From positions 1-60,490 of the forward strand of contig VGOW01000019.1 in NCBI GenBank assembly GCA_016875735.1: a stretch of 60,490 nt of DNA, in the 5' to 3' direction. The stretch comes from Chloroflexota bacterium (GTDB lineage: Bacteria; Chloroflexota; Anaerolineae; Anaerolineales; VGOW01). Below are positions 1 through 7,497 of this stretch, piece after piece. The notes under the pieces are model-generated. The model did no database searches and was not told the origin of the DNA. It saw nothing but the letters and a program-made list of their open reading frames with translations. Each line of letters starts with the position of its first letter. Positions within the stretch are counted from its first letter, which is position 1. The translations under genes and the position numbers were made by a program.

Positions 1-358
1 CGACGGCCAGCAGATTCTCAATCGAGCGGCGCTCGCGCTGATAGTGTTCGTACAATTTTTGGAACTGCTCGCGGTTGATCACCCCTTCGGCAAAATCATT
101 GGCGAGGCGGTTGAGTTTGACTTGCAATCGCTGTAGATATTCTTCGGCCTGCTGGCGCGTGCTGATCGTTTTGCCTTCGGACTCGGGCGCGAGGGGCGCC
201 GTGCCTTGCCGGCCCGGCCTTTTCTCGGACACCGAATGCACCAGCTTGGACTCCGCCGCCGTTGCGGGGGCCGCCGACTCGGCGGGAGACGGCGGCGGTG
301 GGGCGGCCGGTTTGGGCTTGGCTTTGATTCCGATCAGTCGGCGGAATTTATCTTGCAT
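1..358 (-). CDS. Hypothetical protein, 3' part cut by window edge
   Basis: An open frame of at least 119 codons runs off the left edge. It starts with ATG at 358 (MQDKFRRLIGIKAKPKP). Residues 10-75 are a low-complexity Pro/Ala/Ser/Glu-rich linker. From about residue 76 the sequence is a charged, probably coiled-coil helical region (QQAEEYLQRLQVKLNRL, then EQFQKLYEHYQRERRSIEN). The start overlaps the 3' end of the upstream helicase-loader gene by 11 bp, so the two are probably co-transcribed with the replication genes. I recognise no family. The visible part suggests a soluble protein with a helical oligomerisation segment. It was found by reading the frame directly, since no stop codon lies in the window. 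Confidence 0.6.
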   Translation of the reverse strand, partial: MQDKFRRLIGIKAKPKPAAPPPPSPAESAAPATAAESKLVHSVSEKRPGRQGTAPLAPESEGKTISTRQQAEEYLQRLQVKLNRLANDFAEGVINREQFQKLYEHYQRERRSIENLLAV

Positions 359-1814
359 TGCGAGCCTTAGTTGGAGAGCCTCTTGGCACCGAGCCACTTC
401 TCTTATAGCCTCGCGGCGATTTATAACTATCAGTATGTTTTGGAGCAGTGATCACGCATACGCGGCACATGCGATCGTCCAGCAGGCGGCTCTGAAGCCA
501 GTCATCAATCTCATCACGGTAATGATTGGTTGTGATGACTGTCGGGAGCTCATTTACGTATCGGCTATCTATGAGTTGTACTAGTTTCTCCCTGGCCCAT
601 GGCGTCGCGCTTTCAACTTGAAGATCATCGAGAACCAATAGAGGTGCCTGCTTTAGCTCGTTGAATCGTTGATCGTAACGCACATACGAGTCTGGGCTAA
701 ATGTGTAGCGTAGGTGATCAAGCAAATCGGCAAAAGTGACAAAGATAGTGGGGTGCCCCAGCATATCGCGATAGTTTGCGATAGCCGCAGCCAGATGAGT
801 TTTGCCGCAACCCGGCGCGCCGACCAGTATCAGCCACCCCTTTGGCAATTGCGCGAACTCCTTCGAGGCGGTCAGGGCCTCCTCTAATGAGCGAAGGTGC
901 TGAGGCCCGACATTCGATTTGCGCATGTCAAAAGTGGAGAAAGTCTTGTTCCGGTGTTGAGGAAGCGAAGAAATGCTAGTGCGATCCCACTCATCGCGCC
1001 GGAAATCTGGCGAGTTGATCACAACACGATTGACCATATTTCTATCGGAAAGCCGGCTGCGGATTCTGGGATCAAATCGATCCATCTCCACATTTGATGT
1101 GACGACAGTGGGCAGATTGGCGTTGTAACGATGATTGAAGATTTGATAAAGTTTTTCCTGCGCCCACTGGGTGGGGCTTTCAGCGCCCAAATCGTCGATG
1201 ATTAGCAATGGGGCATTTCTAATCTTCTCGAACAATTCATCATAAGGCGTATCTGCTCCAGGTCTAAACGCCGCTCGCAAATGGTCAAGCAGATCCGGGG
1301 CGTTGACGAACATCACCGTTTGGTGGCGGGATATACATGCATTTGCTATCGCGGCGGCCAAATGGGTCTTGCCGCACCCATAGCCGCCCATCAACAAAAG
1401 CCATCCTTTCGGCGATTGGGCAAATTCAAAAGAATCGGAGAAAGCCCGCGCCAGGCTTTTTCGTTGCTCAGGGTTGCTGGCATGCCCATTCACATCAAAA
1501 TTGTCAAAAGTTCGATTGGCTAACGGCCCAAGATTTGAAAGATCAATCTGTCGTTTGGCTTTAGCCGCCTCTATTTCATCGTATCGGCAAGAGCAGACAA
1601 ACAACTTACCAAAACTCGGGTGCTCTATAGGGACGTCCTCGCGAATATATCCGACACCTTGGCAGTACGGACAGTCCGGCGCTCCCGGCCCTGTTTGATC
1701 GCTCCCCGATCTGCTTGTGGCCCGCGCCATAGCGGGAATGGATTCGAGCTTAGCCCTTCCAATCACGGTATCGTTGGCGATCTTTTTCAGAGCTTCTCCG
1801 ACGCTTTCCATCAT
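348..1814 (-). CDS. DnaC/DnaI-type helicase loader with two tandem AAA+ domains
   Basis: 488 residues, about twice the usual DnaC/DnaI length. A Cys cluster (CPYC at 48-51, CSC at 74-76) resembles the zinc-binding N-terminus of DnaI. AAA+ domain 1 has Walker A GGYGCGKT (143-150) and Walker B LLIIDD (203-208). AAA+ domain 2 has GAPGCGKT (332-339) and LLVLDD (392-397). The lead-in is duplicated too: TFDNFD/FAQSPKGW matches TFSTFD/FAQLPKGW. Loaders of this family use ATP to place the replicative helicase on DNA at origins or restart sites. The gene overlaps the DnaD-like gene by 65 bp and lies in the same direction downstream of dnaB, so helicase loading is a safe inference. The intragenic duplication is unusual. 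A shorter start at residue 29 would avoid the overlap, but residues 2-12 look genuinely coding. Confidence 0.85.
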   Translation of the reverse strand: MMESVGEALKKIANDTVIGRAKLESIPAMARATSRSGSDQTGPGAPDCPYCQGVGYIREDVPIEHPSFGKLFVCSCRYDEIEAAKAKRQIDLSNLGPLANRTFDNFDVNGHASNPEQRKSLARAFSDSFEFAQSPKGWLLLMGGYGCGKTHLAAAIANACISRHQTVMFVNAPDLLDHLRAAFRPGADTPYDELFEKIRNAPLLIIDDLGAESPTQWAQEKLYQIFNHRYNANLPTVVTSNVEMDRFDPRIRSRLSDRNMVNRVVINSPDFRRDEWDRTSISSLPQHRNKTFSTFDMRKSNVGPQHLRSLEEALTASKEFAQLPKGWLILVGAPGCGKTHLAAAIANYRDMLGHPTIFVTFADLLDHLRYTFSPDSYVRYDQRFNELKQAPLLVLDDLQVESATPWAREKLVQLIDSRYVNELPTVITTNHYRDEIDDWLQSRLLDDRMCRVCVITAPKHTDSYKSPRGYKRSGSVPRGSPTKARNAR

Positions 1815-2442
1815 CAGCCTTCCCTTCTGTGCGCCACTTCTCTAGAATAGCAAGGATGTATTTCAGAGAGCGCTTGTTGTACTTAACAGCCTCTTGAATC
1901 GCTTCTTCGATCCATTCCGCCGGGTATTCGCCTTCGAAGTCGCGCAGTTCATCGGCGATGAGCGGCGTGAGCGGGCCGATGTTCTGCTCGTAGAGTGTGA
2001 AGGCGTTCGGGCGATCCACCAGCACTTCGACGGGCGTTTCGTCGTCGGGGGCGGGCCGCCACTCGCCCCGAGTCATCGCCTCCACGGCGGCGCGGCCTTT
2101 GGGCGTATTCATAAAGTATAAATCTTCTTTGCCGCTCGCGCTTTCGATCTCGACGTGCAAAAGCGTGCCGCGCGCGGTGGCCCGCTCCAGCGCTTCGTCG
2201 AGCGCGGCTTCGGCCTCGTGCTTGAATTGCGAGAGGCCGCTCATCAACGCGGCGTCGGCCAGCATTTCGGCGCGGCGCACGTAACGGATGTCTCCCTCTT
2301 TGAGCGACAGCCGCCAGAAGCAGTACAGCGTCACCTTCATCTCGCCGAGATGATCGATCTGCGGGGCGAGGTCGGTGAAGAAAAGATTCGGCACCGGGAT
2401 GGTGCGCGTTTTGCTGGAAGGGAAACCGGAGAAGCCTTTCAT
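1750..2442 (-). CDS. DnaD-domain replication initiation protein
   Basis: 230 residues. The N-terminal part (1-100) resembles the winged-helix region of DnaD-like proteins. Residues about 147-205 carry the DnaD/DnaB_2 helical domain, with NAFTLYEQNIGPLTP and the diagnostic YILAILEKW ending. A basic tail (KRRRSSEKDRQRYR) follows. DnaD proteins bind DNA and help load the replicative helicase during initiation and restart. It sits between dnaB and the double-AAA+ loader on the same strand, giving a Firmicutes-like DnaB-DnaD-DnaI set. The gap to dnaB is 40 bp and holds a short run of the AGCGATCAGC-type dispersed repeat. The start ATG has no strong Shine-Dalgarno. The annotation is firm for the C-terminal domain. 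Confidence 0.85.
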   Translation of the reverse strand: MKGFSGFPSSKTRTIPVPNLFFTDLAPQIDHLGEMKVTLYCFWRLSLKEGDIRYVRRAEMLADAALMSGLSQFKHEAEAALDEALERATARGTLLHVEIESASGKEDLYFMNTPKGRAAVEAMTRGEWRPAPDDETPVEVLVDRPNAFTLYEQNIGPLTPLIADELRDFEGEYPAEWIEEAIQEAVKYNKRSLKYILAILEKWRTEGKADDGKRRRSSEKDRQRYRDWKG

Positions 2443-2482
2443 GTCGGCGATTAGCGGTTAGCGATCAGCTGATTGCTGAACG

Positions 2483-3832
2483 CTACTCAAAAGACAAGTG
2501 CCTCGTCTCCGCATCGGCGAACTTCGTCAGCTGTTCGAGAAAGACGAGTTCGACCGATCCGGTGGGGCCGTTACGGTGTTTGGCCACCATGATTTCGGTG
2601 ATGCCCTTCTTCTGCGGGTCTTCATCCCAGTCGTCGGGGTGGTGGAGAAACATGACCACATCCGAATCTTGTTCGATGCTTCCGGACTCGCGCAAGTCGG
2701 AGAGCATAGGCTTCTGCCCCGATCGCTGTTCGACGGCGCGCGACAACTGTGCGGCAGTGAGCACGGGCACGTTGAGCTCGCGCGCTAATGCTTTGAGACT
2801 GCGCGAGATGTGCGACACTTCCTGCACGCGATTCTCAACGCGGAAGTCGCCGGTCATCAACTGCAAGTAATCCACGACGATCAGATCGAGTTTGATTTCG
2901 TTGTTGAGGCGGCGGCACTTGGTTCGCAACTGCAGGGCAGAGATGGCCGGGGTGTCGTCGAGAAAGATGCCGGTGTCGCTGAGGAGGGTGATGGCTTGCG
3001 TGAAACGCGGCCACTCGTCGTCGTCGAGTTTCCCCAGCCGCAAACGCTGTGAGTTGATCCCCGTTTCTTGCGCCACGAGGCGTTGCACGAGCTGCTCGGT
3101 GGACATTTCGAGCGAGAAGACGGCGACGCGTTTTTTGTAAATTTTGGCGGCGTTGAGGGCGACGGACAGAAGCAGACTCGTTTTGCCGCGCCCCGGACGC
3201 CCGGCGAGGATGAGCAGATCCGATGGCTGCATTCCGCCGAGCAGTTTATCCAAATCTTTGAAGCCGGTGGGCACGCCCAGCATCTCGTCGCGGTGATCGT
3301 AGAGATACTGCACGCGGTCGTAATAATCGCTGGCCGCTTGGCGCATGGGGCGCAGTTCGTGCAGGTTGCGGCTTTCGCTCACGCCGTACAGCGCCTTCTC
3401 CGATTCGCCGACGACGGTGTTGATGTCCGTGCCCACGTCGTAGGCCAGTTTGGCGATGTCGGAGGCGGCGCCGATGAGGCGGCGGCGCGTGGCGGCTTCT
3501 TCCACTAGCCGCCCGTAGGCAGGCGCATTGAAAGCAGTGGGGGTGAGGGTGATGAGCCGGGTGAGGTAAGCCGGGCCGCCCACTTCGGCCAGCTGCCCGC
3601 GCCGATCCAACTCCTCTTGCGCGGTGAGCAGATCGATGGGCGTGCGATTGTCGTGCAGACTGGTGAACACGTCCCATATCCACCGATGCTTCACGAGGTA
3701 GAAGTCGGCGGCTTTGAGGAATTGGGCAACGTCGAAGAACGATTCGGGGTCGATGAGCACCGAGCCGATGACGGCCTCTTCGGCTTCGATATTGTGGGGA
3801 GGGGTGGTGAGACCGGCGTGCGTGTCGGCCAC
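2483..3832 (-). CDS. dnaB: Replicative DNA helicase DnaB
   Basis: 449 residues, normal for DnaB. The N-terminal scaffold domain (PPHNIEAEEAVIGSVLIDP, 11-29) is typical. The RecA-like motor has Walker A GRPGRGKT (211-218), where the canonical Met is Arg. It also has FSLEMS and LIVVDYLQLM as Walker B, then LSRAVEQR and SDLRESGSIEQDSDVVMF. It unwinds DNA at the replication fork as a hexamer. The start is GTG at 3832 (MADTHAGLTTPPHN). It is followed by the DnaD and DnaC-like genes, so loader and helicase are linked. A GC-rich hairpin at 3869-3888 separates it from the upstream DUF151 gene, and a possible -10 (TATCAT) lies 16 bp before the start. Confidence 0.97.
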   Translation of the reverse strand: MADTHAGLTTPPHNIEAEEAVIGSVLIDPESFFDVAQFLKAADFYLVKHRWIWDVFTSLHDNRTPIDLLTAQEELDRRGQLAEVGGPAYLTRLITLTPTAFNAPAYGRLVEEAATRRRLIGAASDIAKLAYDVGTDINTVVGESEKALYGVSESRNLHELRPMRQAASDYYDRVQYLYDHRDEMLGVPTGFKDLDKLLGGMQPSDLLILAGRPGRGKTSLLLSVALNAAKIYKKRVAVFSLEMSTEQLVQRLVAQETGINSQRLRLGKLDDDEWPRFTQAITLLSDTGIFLDDTPAISALQLRTKCRRLNNEIKLDLIVVDYLQLMTGDFRVENRVQEVSHISRSLKALARELNVPVLTAAQLSRAVEQRSGQKPMLSDLRESGSIEQDSDVVMFLHHPDDWDEDPQKKGITEIMVAKHRNGPTGSVELVFLEQLTKFADAETRHLSFE

Positions 3833-3963
3833 AGGAAAACGATCCTCGATGATAGACGAATCGCCCCCCGGCGAAGGGGGGCGGTGAGAAGCGGAATTAA
3901 GTCCGGTAGTGGTTCAGCGGAGACGGCATTCCCCCGCGTGGCGGCCGGTTGCGGGAGCCGGAA

Positions 3964-4482
3964 TTAGTTTTCGTCGCCCTTGTCTTTGTCCTGATCACTT
4001 TCGTCGAAGTCGAGCGAGTCCACAAAATCTTTGAAGGCCGAGAGTTGATCCTCGCCCCCCTCTCCGGCCTCTTCCAACTCGGCCTCGGGAGTGATGGCGG
4101 CTTTGTTCATCACTTCGTCGTGAACGTAGATGGGCACTTTGGCCCGCACCGCCAGCGCCAGCGCGTCCGACGAACGCGAGTCGAGTTCGAGCGTTTTGCC
4201 TTTGGTTTCGATGATGATGGTGGCGTAGTAAATATCGGTTTTGAGATCGCTGATCTCCACCCGCACCACTTTGCCGCCCAGCGCGGCGATGACGTTTTTG
4301 AGAATGTCGTGGGTGAGAGGGCGGGCCACTTCCACCTCTTGCAACTCAACGGTGATAGCGTCGGCTTCGCACGGCCCGATCCAGATCGGCAAGTATCGAT
4401 CGCCCTCCGCATCTTTGAGGATCACCACCCGGTGTGTGGACATCAGACTCACGCGAATGCTATCGACAGTGACTTCAACCAT
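3964..4482 (-). CDS. Bifunctional nuclease family protein (DUF151)
   Basis: 172 residues. The DUF151 fold spans about 1-135. Its hallmarks are VILKDAEGDRYLPIWIGPCEA, the helix with RPLTHDILKNVIAALGG, and the closing SRSSDALALAVRAKVPIYV. The C-terminal 35 residues are acidic and low complexity (DSLDFDESDQDKDKGDE). Family members have reported DNase/RNase activity, but their physiological role is poorly defined. A Shine-Dalgarno-like GGGAG precedes the ATG. A possible -10 TAGAAT lies at 4515-4520, so this gene probably heads its own transcript, divergent from the Thr/Pro stalk gene. Confidence 0.9.
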   Translation of the reverse strand: MVEVTVDSIRVSLMSTHRVVILKDAEGDRYLPIWIGPCEADAITVELQEVEVARPLTHDILKNVIAALGGKVVRVEISDLKTDIYYATIIIETKGKTLELDSRSSDALALAVRAKVPIYVHDEVMNKAAITPEAELEEAGEGGEDQLSAFKDFVDSLDFDESDQDKDKGDEN

Positions 4483-4562
4483 TGCCTGCTATCTCCCATT
4501 GGAACTTCGGACGGATTCTAGCATAGTCACATAGGTTTGGAAAGCGGACGAGAGGCCAATGC

Positions 4563-4568
4563 TATAAT
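4563..4568 (+). promoter_or_regulatory. -10 box for the Thr/Pro stalk gene
   Basis: A perfect TATAAT 27 bp before the ATG at 4596. No good -35 hexamer at 17 bp. It lies in the divergent spacer with the DUF151 gene. Confidence 0.5.
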
Positions 4569-4595
4569 CGCCTTTAAGGAATATCGCTTTTTTGG

Positions 4596-5738
4596 ATGTT
4601 TAGCCAATCCACCGAGACATATATTTTGTGGCTGGCGATTGCGCTGGGGCTCGGCGCGATCATCGCCGCGCTGGCCGGGGTTGCCGAACTTTCGCGCGCG
4701 CGCAACCTGCCCTTCTTTCTTCTGCGGCGGCAAGCCATCGAGCGCGGCTGGCGCAACCTCCTCATTGGCATCATATTTTTTTTGATCGGACTCGCGGCCG
4801 GCATTGGCGGCAAACCACTGGTCGAATTCATCGTGCCGCCGACTCTCACCCCCACCATCAGCCCCACCCCGAGCCTCACGCCTACCCTCACTCTCACACC
4901 GACCATCACCCTCACACCGACCCTCACTCTCACGCCTTCGCCCACCCTCATCCCCAGCGAAACGCCCACTCCCGGCTACCCGGCTCAACTCATCACCAAC
5001 ATCCCTGAAGCCACCGTCACTGCAAACCCCGATGCGATCATCGGCCTCATCACGGTGGCCGTCGATCAAACCGAGTCGGGCCAGCCCATCGGCGCGTCGT
5101 TCCAATTCGACGCCTCAACGCTCACCAAACTCGTCGCGCTGTATTCGTACGATAGAATGACCAACGGCGCGCAAACGTCAACCGTGTGGTATCGCGACGG
5201 CATTCCGATTTACATCGACACGGCGCTGTGGCAGGGTGGCACGGGCGGCAGCACAGTGGTGGGCGATGTGTGCCCGCTCGAAGCCTGCCTCTTTTTGCCC
5301 GGCAACTATCGCGTCGCCGTATTCGTCGGCGATCAACTCAAACGCTCGGTGGATTTCACCATTGTGGGCGCTCCGCCGACTCGCACCCCCACTCCGTCGG
5401 ACACGCCCACCGTGACCAACACCCCCACCGCCACTTCCACCTTCACCGCCACCGGGACGGCCACCGCCACTCACACGCGAACGGCCACCCCCACCCGCAC
5501 ACTCACGGCGACCTCCAGCGCCACGTTCACTCGAACGTCCACCTTCACTGCCACTTCAACTCACACGGCCACTGCGACTGCCACCGTCACTTCCACCCGC
5601 GCGCCCACAAACACGCCTTCGGCCACACTCACTCGCACGGCCACCAACACCCTGCGCCCCATCCTGCAAACCGATTACGCCCGCACCGCCATCGCCGCCA
5701 CCGCAACAGCGAAGGGCCGTAGAAAATTACACCATTGA
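4596..5738 (+). CDS. Membrane-anchored Thr/Pro-rich stalk protein
   Basis: 380 residues of unknown function. Two N-terminal membrane segments (about 8-32 and 52-72) are followed by a first Thr/Pro mucin-like stalk (about 80-127, repeats of TPTLTLTP type). A globular beta-rich extracellular domain covers about 140-262 and contains two Cys (DVCPLEACLFLPGNY). A second long Thr/Pro/Ala/Ser stalk (about 265-360) precedes a short basic tail (KGRRKLHH). Such TPT stalks are common in surface proteins of Chloroflexota and are likely glycosylated spacers. The globular domain looks like an Ig-like or ligand-binding fold (VDQTESGQPIGASFQFD). The gene stands alone, between a DUF151 gene on the left and a toxin-antitoxin pair on the other strand. 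Confidence 0.75.
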   Translation: MFSQSTETYILWLAIALGLGAIIAALAGVAELSRARNLPFFLLRRQAIERGWRNLLIGIIFFLIGLAAGIGGKPLVEFIVPPTLTPTISPTPSLTPTLTLTPTITLTPTLTLTPSPTLIPSETPTPGYPAQLITNIPEATVTANPDAIIGLITVAVDQTESGQPIGASFQFDASTLTKLVALYSYDRMTNGAQTSTVWYRDGIPIYIDTALWQGGTGGSTVVGDVCPLEACLFLPGNYRVAVFVGDQLKRSVDFTIVGAPPTRTPTPSDTPTVTNTPTATSTFTATGTATATHTRTATPTRTLTATSSATFTRTSTFTATSTHTATATATVTSTRAPTNTPSATLTRTATNTLRPILQTDYARTAIAATATAKGRRKLHH

Positions 5739-5739
5739 G

Positions 5740-5792
5740 ATCACGGAGCACACAGAAACCAAAATGACTCTTCGTGTTCTCTGTCGACTTGC
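5740..5792. repeat. Dispersed repeat, GAGATCACGGAGCACACAGA type
   Basis: The spacer after the stalk gene carries a run of the ACAGAGAACACGGAG word family. Its first part (ACCATTGAGATCACGGAG) matches the reverse complement of 53733-53754, so the same element occurs at two distant places. Confidence 0.6.
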
Positions 5793-5830
5793 AAGGGGTA
5801 GCTGCCCACTTGAATACTTCTTGGGAATGC

Positions 5831-6214
5831 CTAACTCCTCGAATAAGGTTGTTCCAACCGAAGATTTGGGATAGCGGAATAATGTTTGTGATTGAACGTT
5901 TGCAGCGGCAATTCGAGCGAAATCGCCAACTGGCCGATCGGCGCGTCGATGATTCCCAAACTGTGGCTGAGATGGTGTTGTGCAAATACAGAGATCGCCT
6001 CATCGCACATTTCTGGCGAAGGCCATATCACTCTGTAACCTGCCAACGCCTTCTGTAACCGACGTTGCTCGGCCCGGCTAGCACACCCCTGAATCAGCTC
6101 CATCACCACAAAGCCGGGCAACAAAATTTCCTCGTCCAGTGAGTCTAACCAGCGCACTGCTGGCACATGCTCACGCAAAAGGTCAACCATCACATCAGTG
6201 TCAAGCAGAACCAT
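5831..6214 (-). CDS. PIN-domain ribonuclease toxin, VapC type
   Basis: 127 residues, a typical VapC size. The acidic metal-binding residues of the PIN fold are visible: D5 in LLDTDVMVDLLR, E39 in FVVMELIQG, and D90 in GIIDAPIGQLA. The fourth position is NHKHY instead of the more usual Asp-containing motif, which occurs in some PIN proteins. VapC toxins cleave RNA, often tRNA, when released from their antitoxin. It starts 3 bp after the antitoxin gene, a classic two-gene operon. The product was inferred from motifs and arrangement. Confidence 0.85.
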   Translation of the reverse strand: MVLLDTDVMVDLLREHVPAVRWLDSLDEEILLPGFVVMELIQGCASRAEQRRLQKALAGYRVIWPSPEMCDEAISVFAQHHLSHSLGIIDAPIGQLAISLELPLQTFNHKHYSAIPNLRLEQPYSRS

Positions 6215-6217
6215 CGG

Positions 6218-6472
6218 TTATCTCCGGCGGCGCTGAGCCTGCTCACGGAGGGCGCGGGCAAAAGTCGCGCTGTCACGAATATCGGCGCGGTTTTTCCATA
6301 AGCCAATCAACCCTGACCGGCGCAACTGGCGAGCCATGAGCGGAATGGCCGCCTGCATTTTCGGCTGGGCCAACAGAATCATCTCGACACGCTCGCCCTT
6401 TTTATAGGGCAAGCCAGTCATCGTGATCTCGCCATCTTTTTTGATAACCATATTGAGACGTATCGCTTCCAT
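6218..6472 (-). CDS. Antitoxin of the VapC-type toxin
   Basis: 84 residues from ATG 6472 (MEAIRLNMVIKKDGEITM). AAGGAG at 6483-6488 lies 10 nt upstream and decides this start over an upstream ATG at 6511. The N-terminal half (VIKKDGEITMTGLPYKKGERVEMILL) looks like a small beta-rich DNA-binding domain of the VapB/AbrB kind. The C-terminal half is basic and helical (ADIRDSATFARALREQAQRRRR), as expected for a segment that wraps the toxin. These antitoxins usually repress their own operon. It is followed 3 bp later by the PIN toxin. Confidence 0.75.
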   Translation of the reverse strand: MEAIRLNMVIKKDGEITMTGLPYKKGERVEMILLAQPKMQAAIPLMARQLRRSGLIGLWKNRADIRDSATFARALREQAQRRRR

Positions 6473-6499
6473 ATGATTGTGTCTCCTTGCGATGCGATG

Positions 6500-6505
6500 A
6501 TTATA
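6500..6505 (-). promoter_or_regulatory. -10 box of the toxin-antitoxin operon
   Basis: TATAAT on the minus strand, 27 bp upstream of the antitoxin ATG at 6472, with the Shine-Dalgarno between them. No convincing -35. Confidence 0.5.
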
Positions 6506-6536
6506 ATTCACCCCTCAATCTTCGCAGGTGAATTGC

Positions 6537-7430
6537 TTACAAATGGCTGGCTATCTCCGCCGCTGCTTTGGCGTTATTCTCCAACAGCGCAAGATTCGCT
6601 TTCAGACTCGCCCCGCCCGACATCTCGTTCACCCGCGAAAGCAGAAACGGCGTCACTGCTTTGCCCTTCACACCCTGCGCGTCGGCTTCGGCCAGCGCCC
6701 GCTCAATCGCGCCGTCGATCTCTTCGTGCGGAAGAGCGGCTTCCGCCGGGATCGGATTGGCGATCAGCACTCCGCCCTCCAAACCCATCGCCCACTTGGC
6801 GCGGATCATCGCCGCCGCTTCCGCCGCCGAGTCGGCGCGGGCTTCCAATCGCAGGCCGCTCGAGCGCGAATAAAACGCCGGGAACTCGTCCGCGCTGAAC
6901 CCGATCACCGGCACGCCCGCCGTCTCCAGCCATTCGAGCGTGGCCGGAAGATCGAGAATGGCCTTCGCCCCGGCGCACACAACGGCAACCGACGTGCGAC
7001 TCAGTTCGGGCAGATCGGCGCTCACATCCGTTCGATCTCTGCGATGGACTCCGCCAATGCCGCCGGTGGCGAATACTTTGATCCCCGCCCACGCCGCCGC
7101 GATCATCGTTCCAGCCACCGTCGTCGCCCCGTTCAGTTTTTTCGCTACCGCCATCGGATAATCGCGGCGGCTCACTTTGATCACACCGTCGGCATTGGCA
7201 AGATAATGCAACTCATCATCGGTCAACCCAATCTTCACTTGCCCGCCGATGATGGCGATGGTTGCCGGAGTCGCGCCGTGCTCGCGCACCACTGTTTCCA
7301 TTCGCTGCGCCAACTGCAAATTTTGCGGGCGCGGCAGGCCGTGCGAGATCACGGTTGACTCAAGGGCCACCACCGGCTTGCCCGCCGCCAGCGCGGCAGA
7401 GGCTTCGGGAGAGAAGGAGAGAGAAAGCAT
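6537..7430 (-). CDS. psuG: Pseudouridine-5'-phosphate glycosidase
   Basis: 297 residues, full length. PsuG splits pseudouridine 5'-phosphate into uracil and ribose 5-phosphate in nucleoside catabolism. Recognisable family stretches are KPVVALESTVISHGLPRPQN near the N-terminus, ATIAIIGGQVKIGL, SRRDYP, the GATTVAGTMIAAAWAGI region, FATGGIGGVHR, and the C-terminal GKAVTPFLLSRVNEMSGG. No pseudouridine kinase (psuK) is adjacent. The gene is followed by the VapBC pair. Its 5' side is a run of the GATTTGAAGTTTGGAG-type dispersed repeat (7438-7497). Confidence 0.95.
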   Translation of the reverse strand: MLSLSFSPEASAALAAGKPVVALESTVISHGLPRPQNLQLAQRMETVVREHGATPATIAIIGGQVKIGLTDDELHYLANADGVIKVSRRDYPMAVAKKLNGATTVAGTMIAAAWAGIKVFATGGIGGVHRRDRTDVSADLPELSRTSVAVVCAGAKAILDLPATLEWLETAGVPVIGFSADEFPAFYSRSSGLRLEARADSAAEAAAMIRAKWAMGLEGGVLIANPIPAEAALPHEEIDGAIERALAEADAQGVKGKAVTPFLLSRVNEMSGGASLKANLALLENNAKAAAEIASHL

Positions 7431-7437
7431 GGGGTTT

Positions 7438-7497
7438 GGGATTGCAGATTGCGGATTTGGGAGTTTGAGATTTGAAGTTTGGAGTTTGTGCTTTTAC
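7438..7497. repeat. Dispersed repeat, GAGTTTGAGATTTGAAGTTTGG type
   Basis: Low-complexity word repeat between psuG and the SPFH-like gene. Related runs occur at 11543-11582, 12676-12705, 26903-26962 and 30043-30085. Confidence 0.6.

Noticed and set aside
4840-5660. Regular ACCCTCACTCTCACACC-type runs that look like a tandem array or CRISPR
   Set aside because: They are codon-level repeats of Thr/Pro stalks in one open frame. No spacers of constant length exist.
6473-6511. Upstream start of the antitoxin
   Set aside because: It would place the start over the -10 box. The Shine-Dalgarno at 6483-6488 selects 6472.
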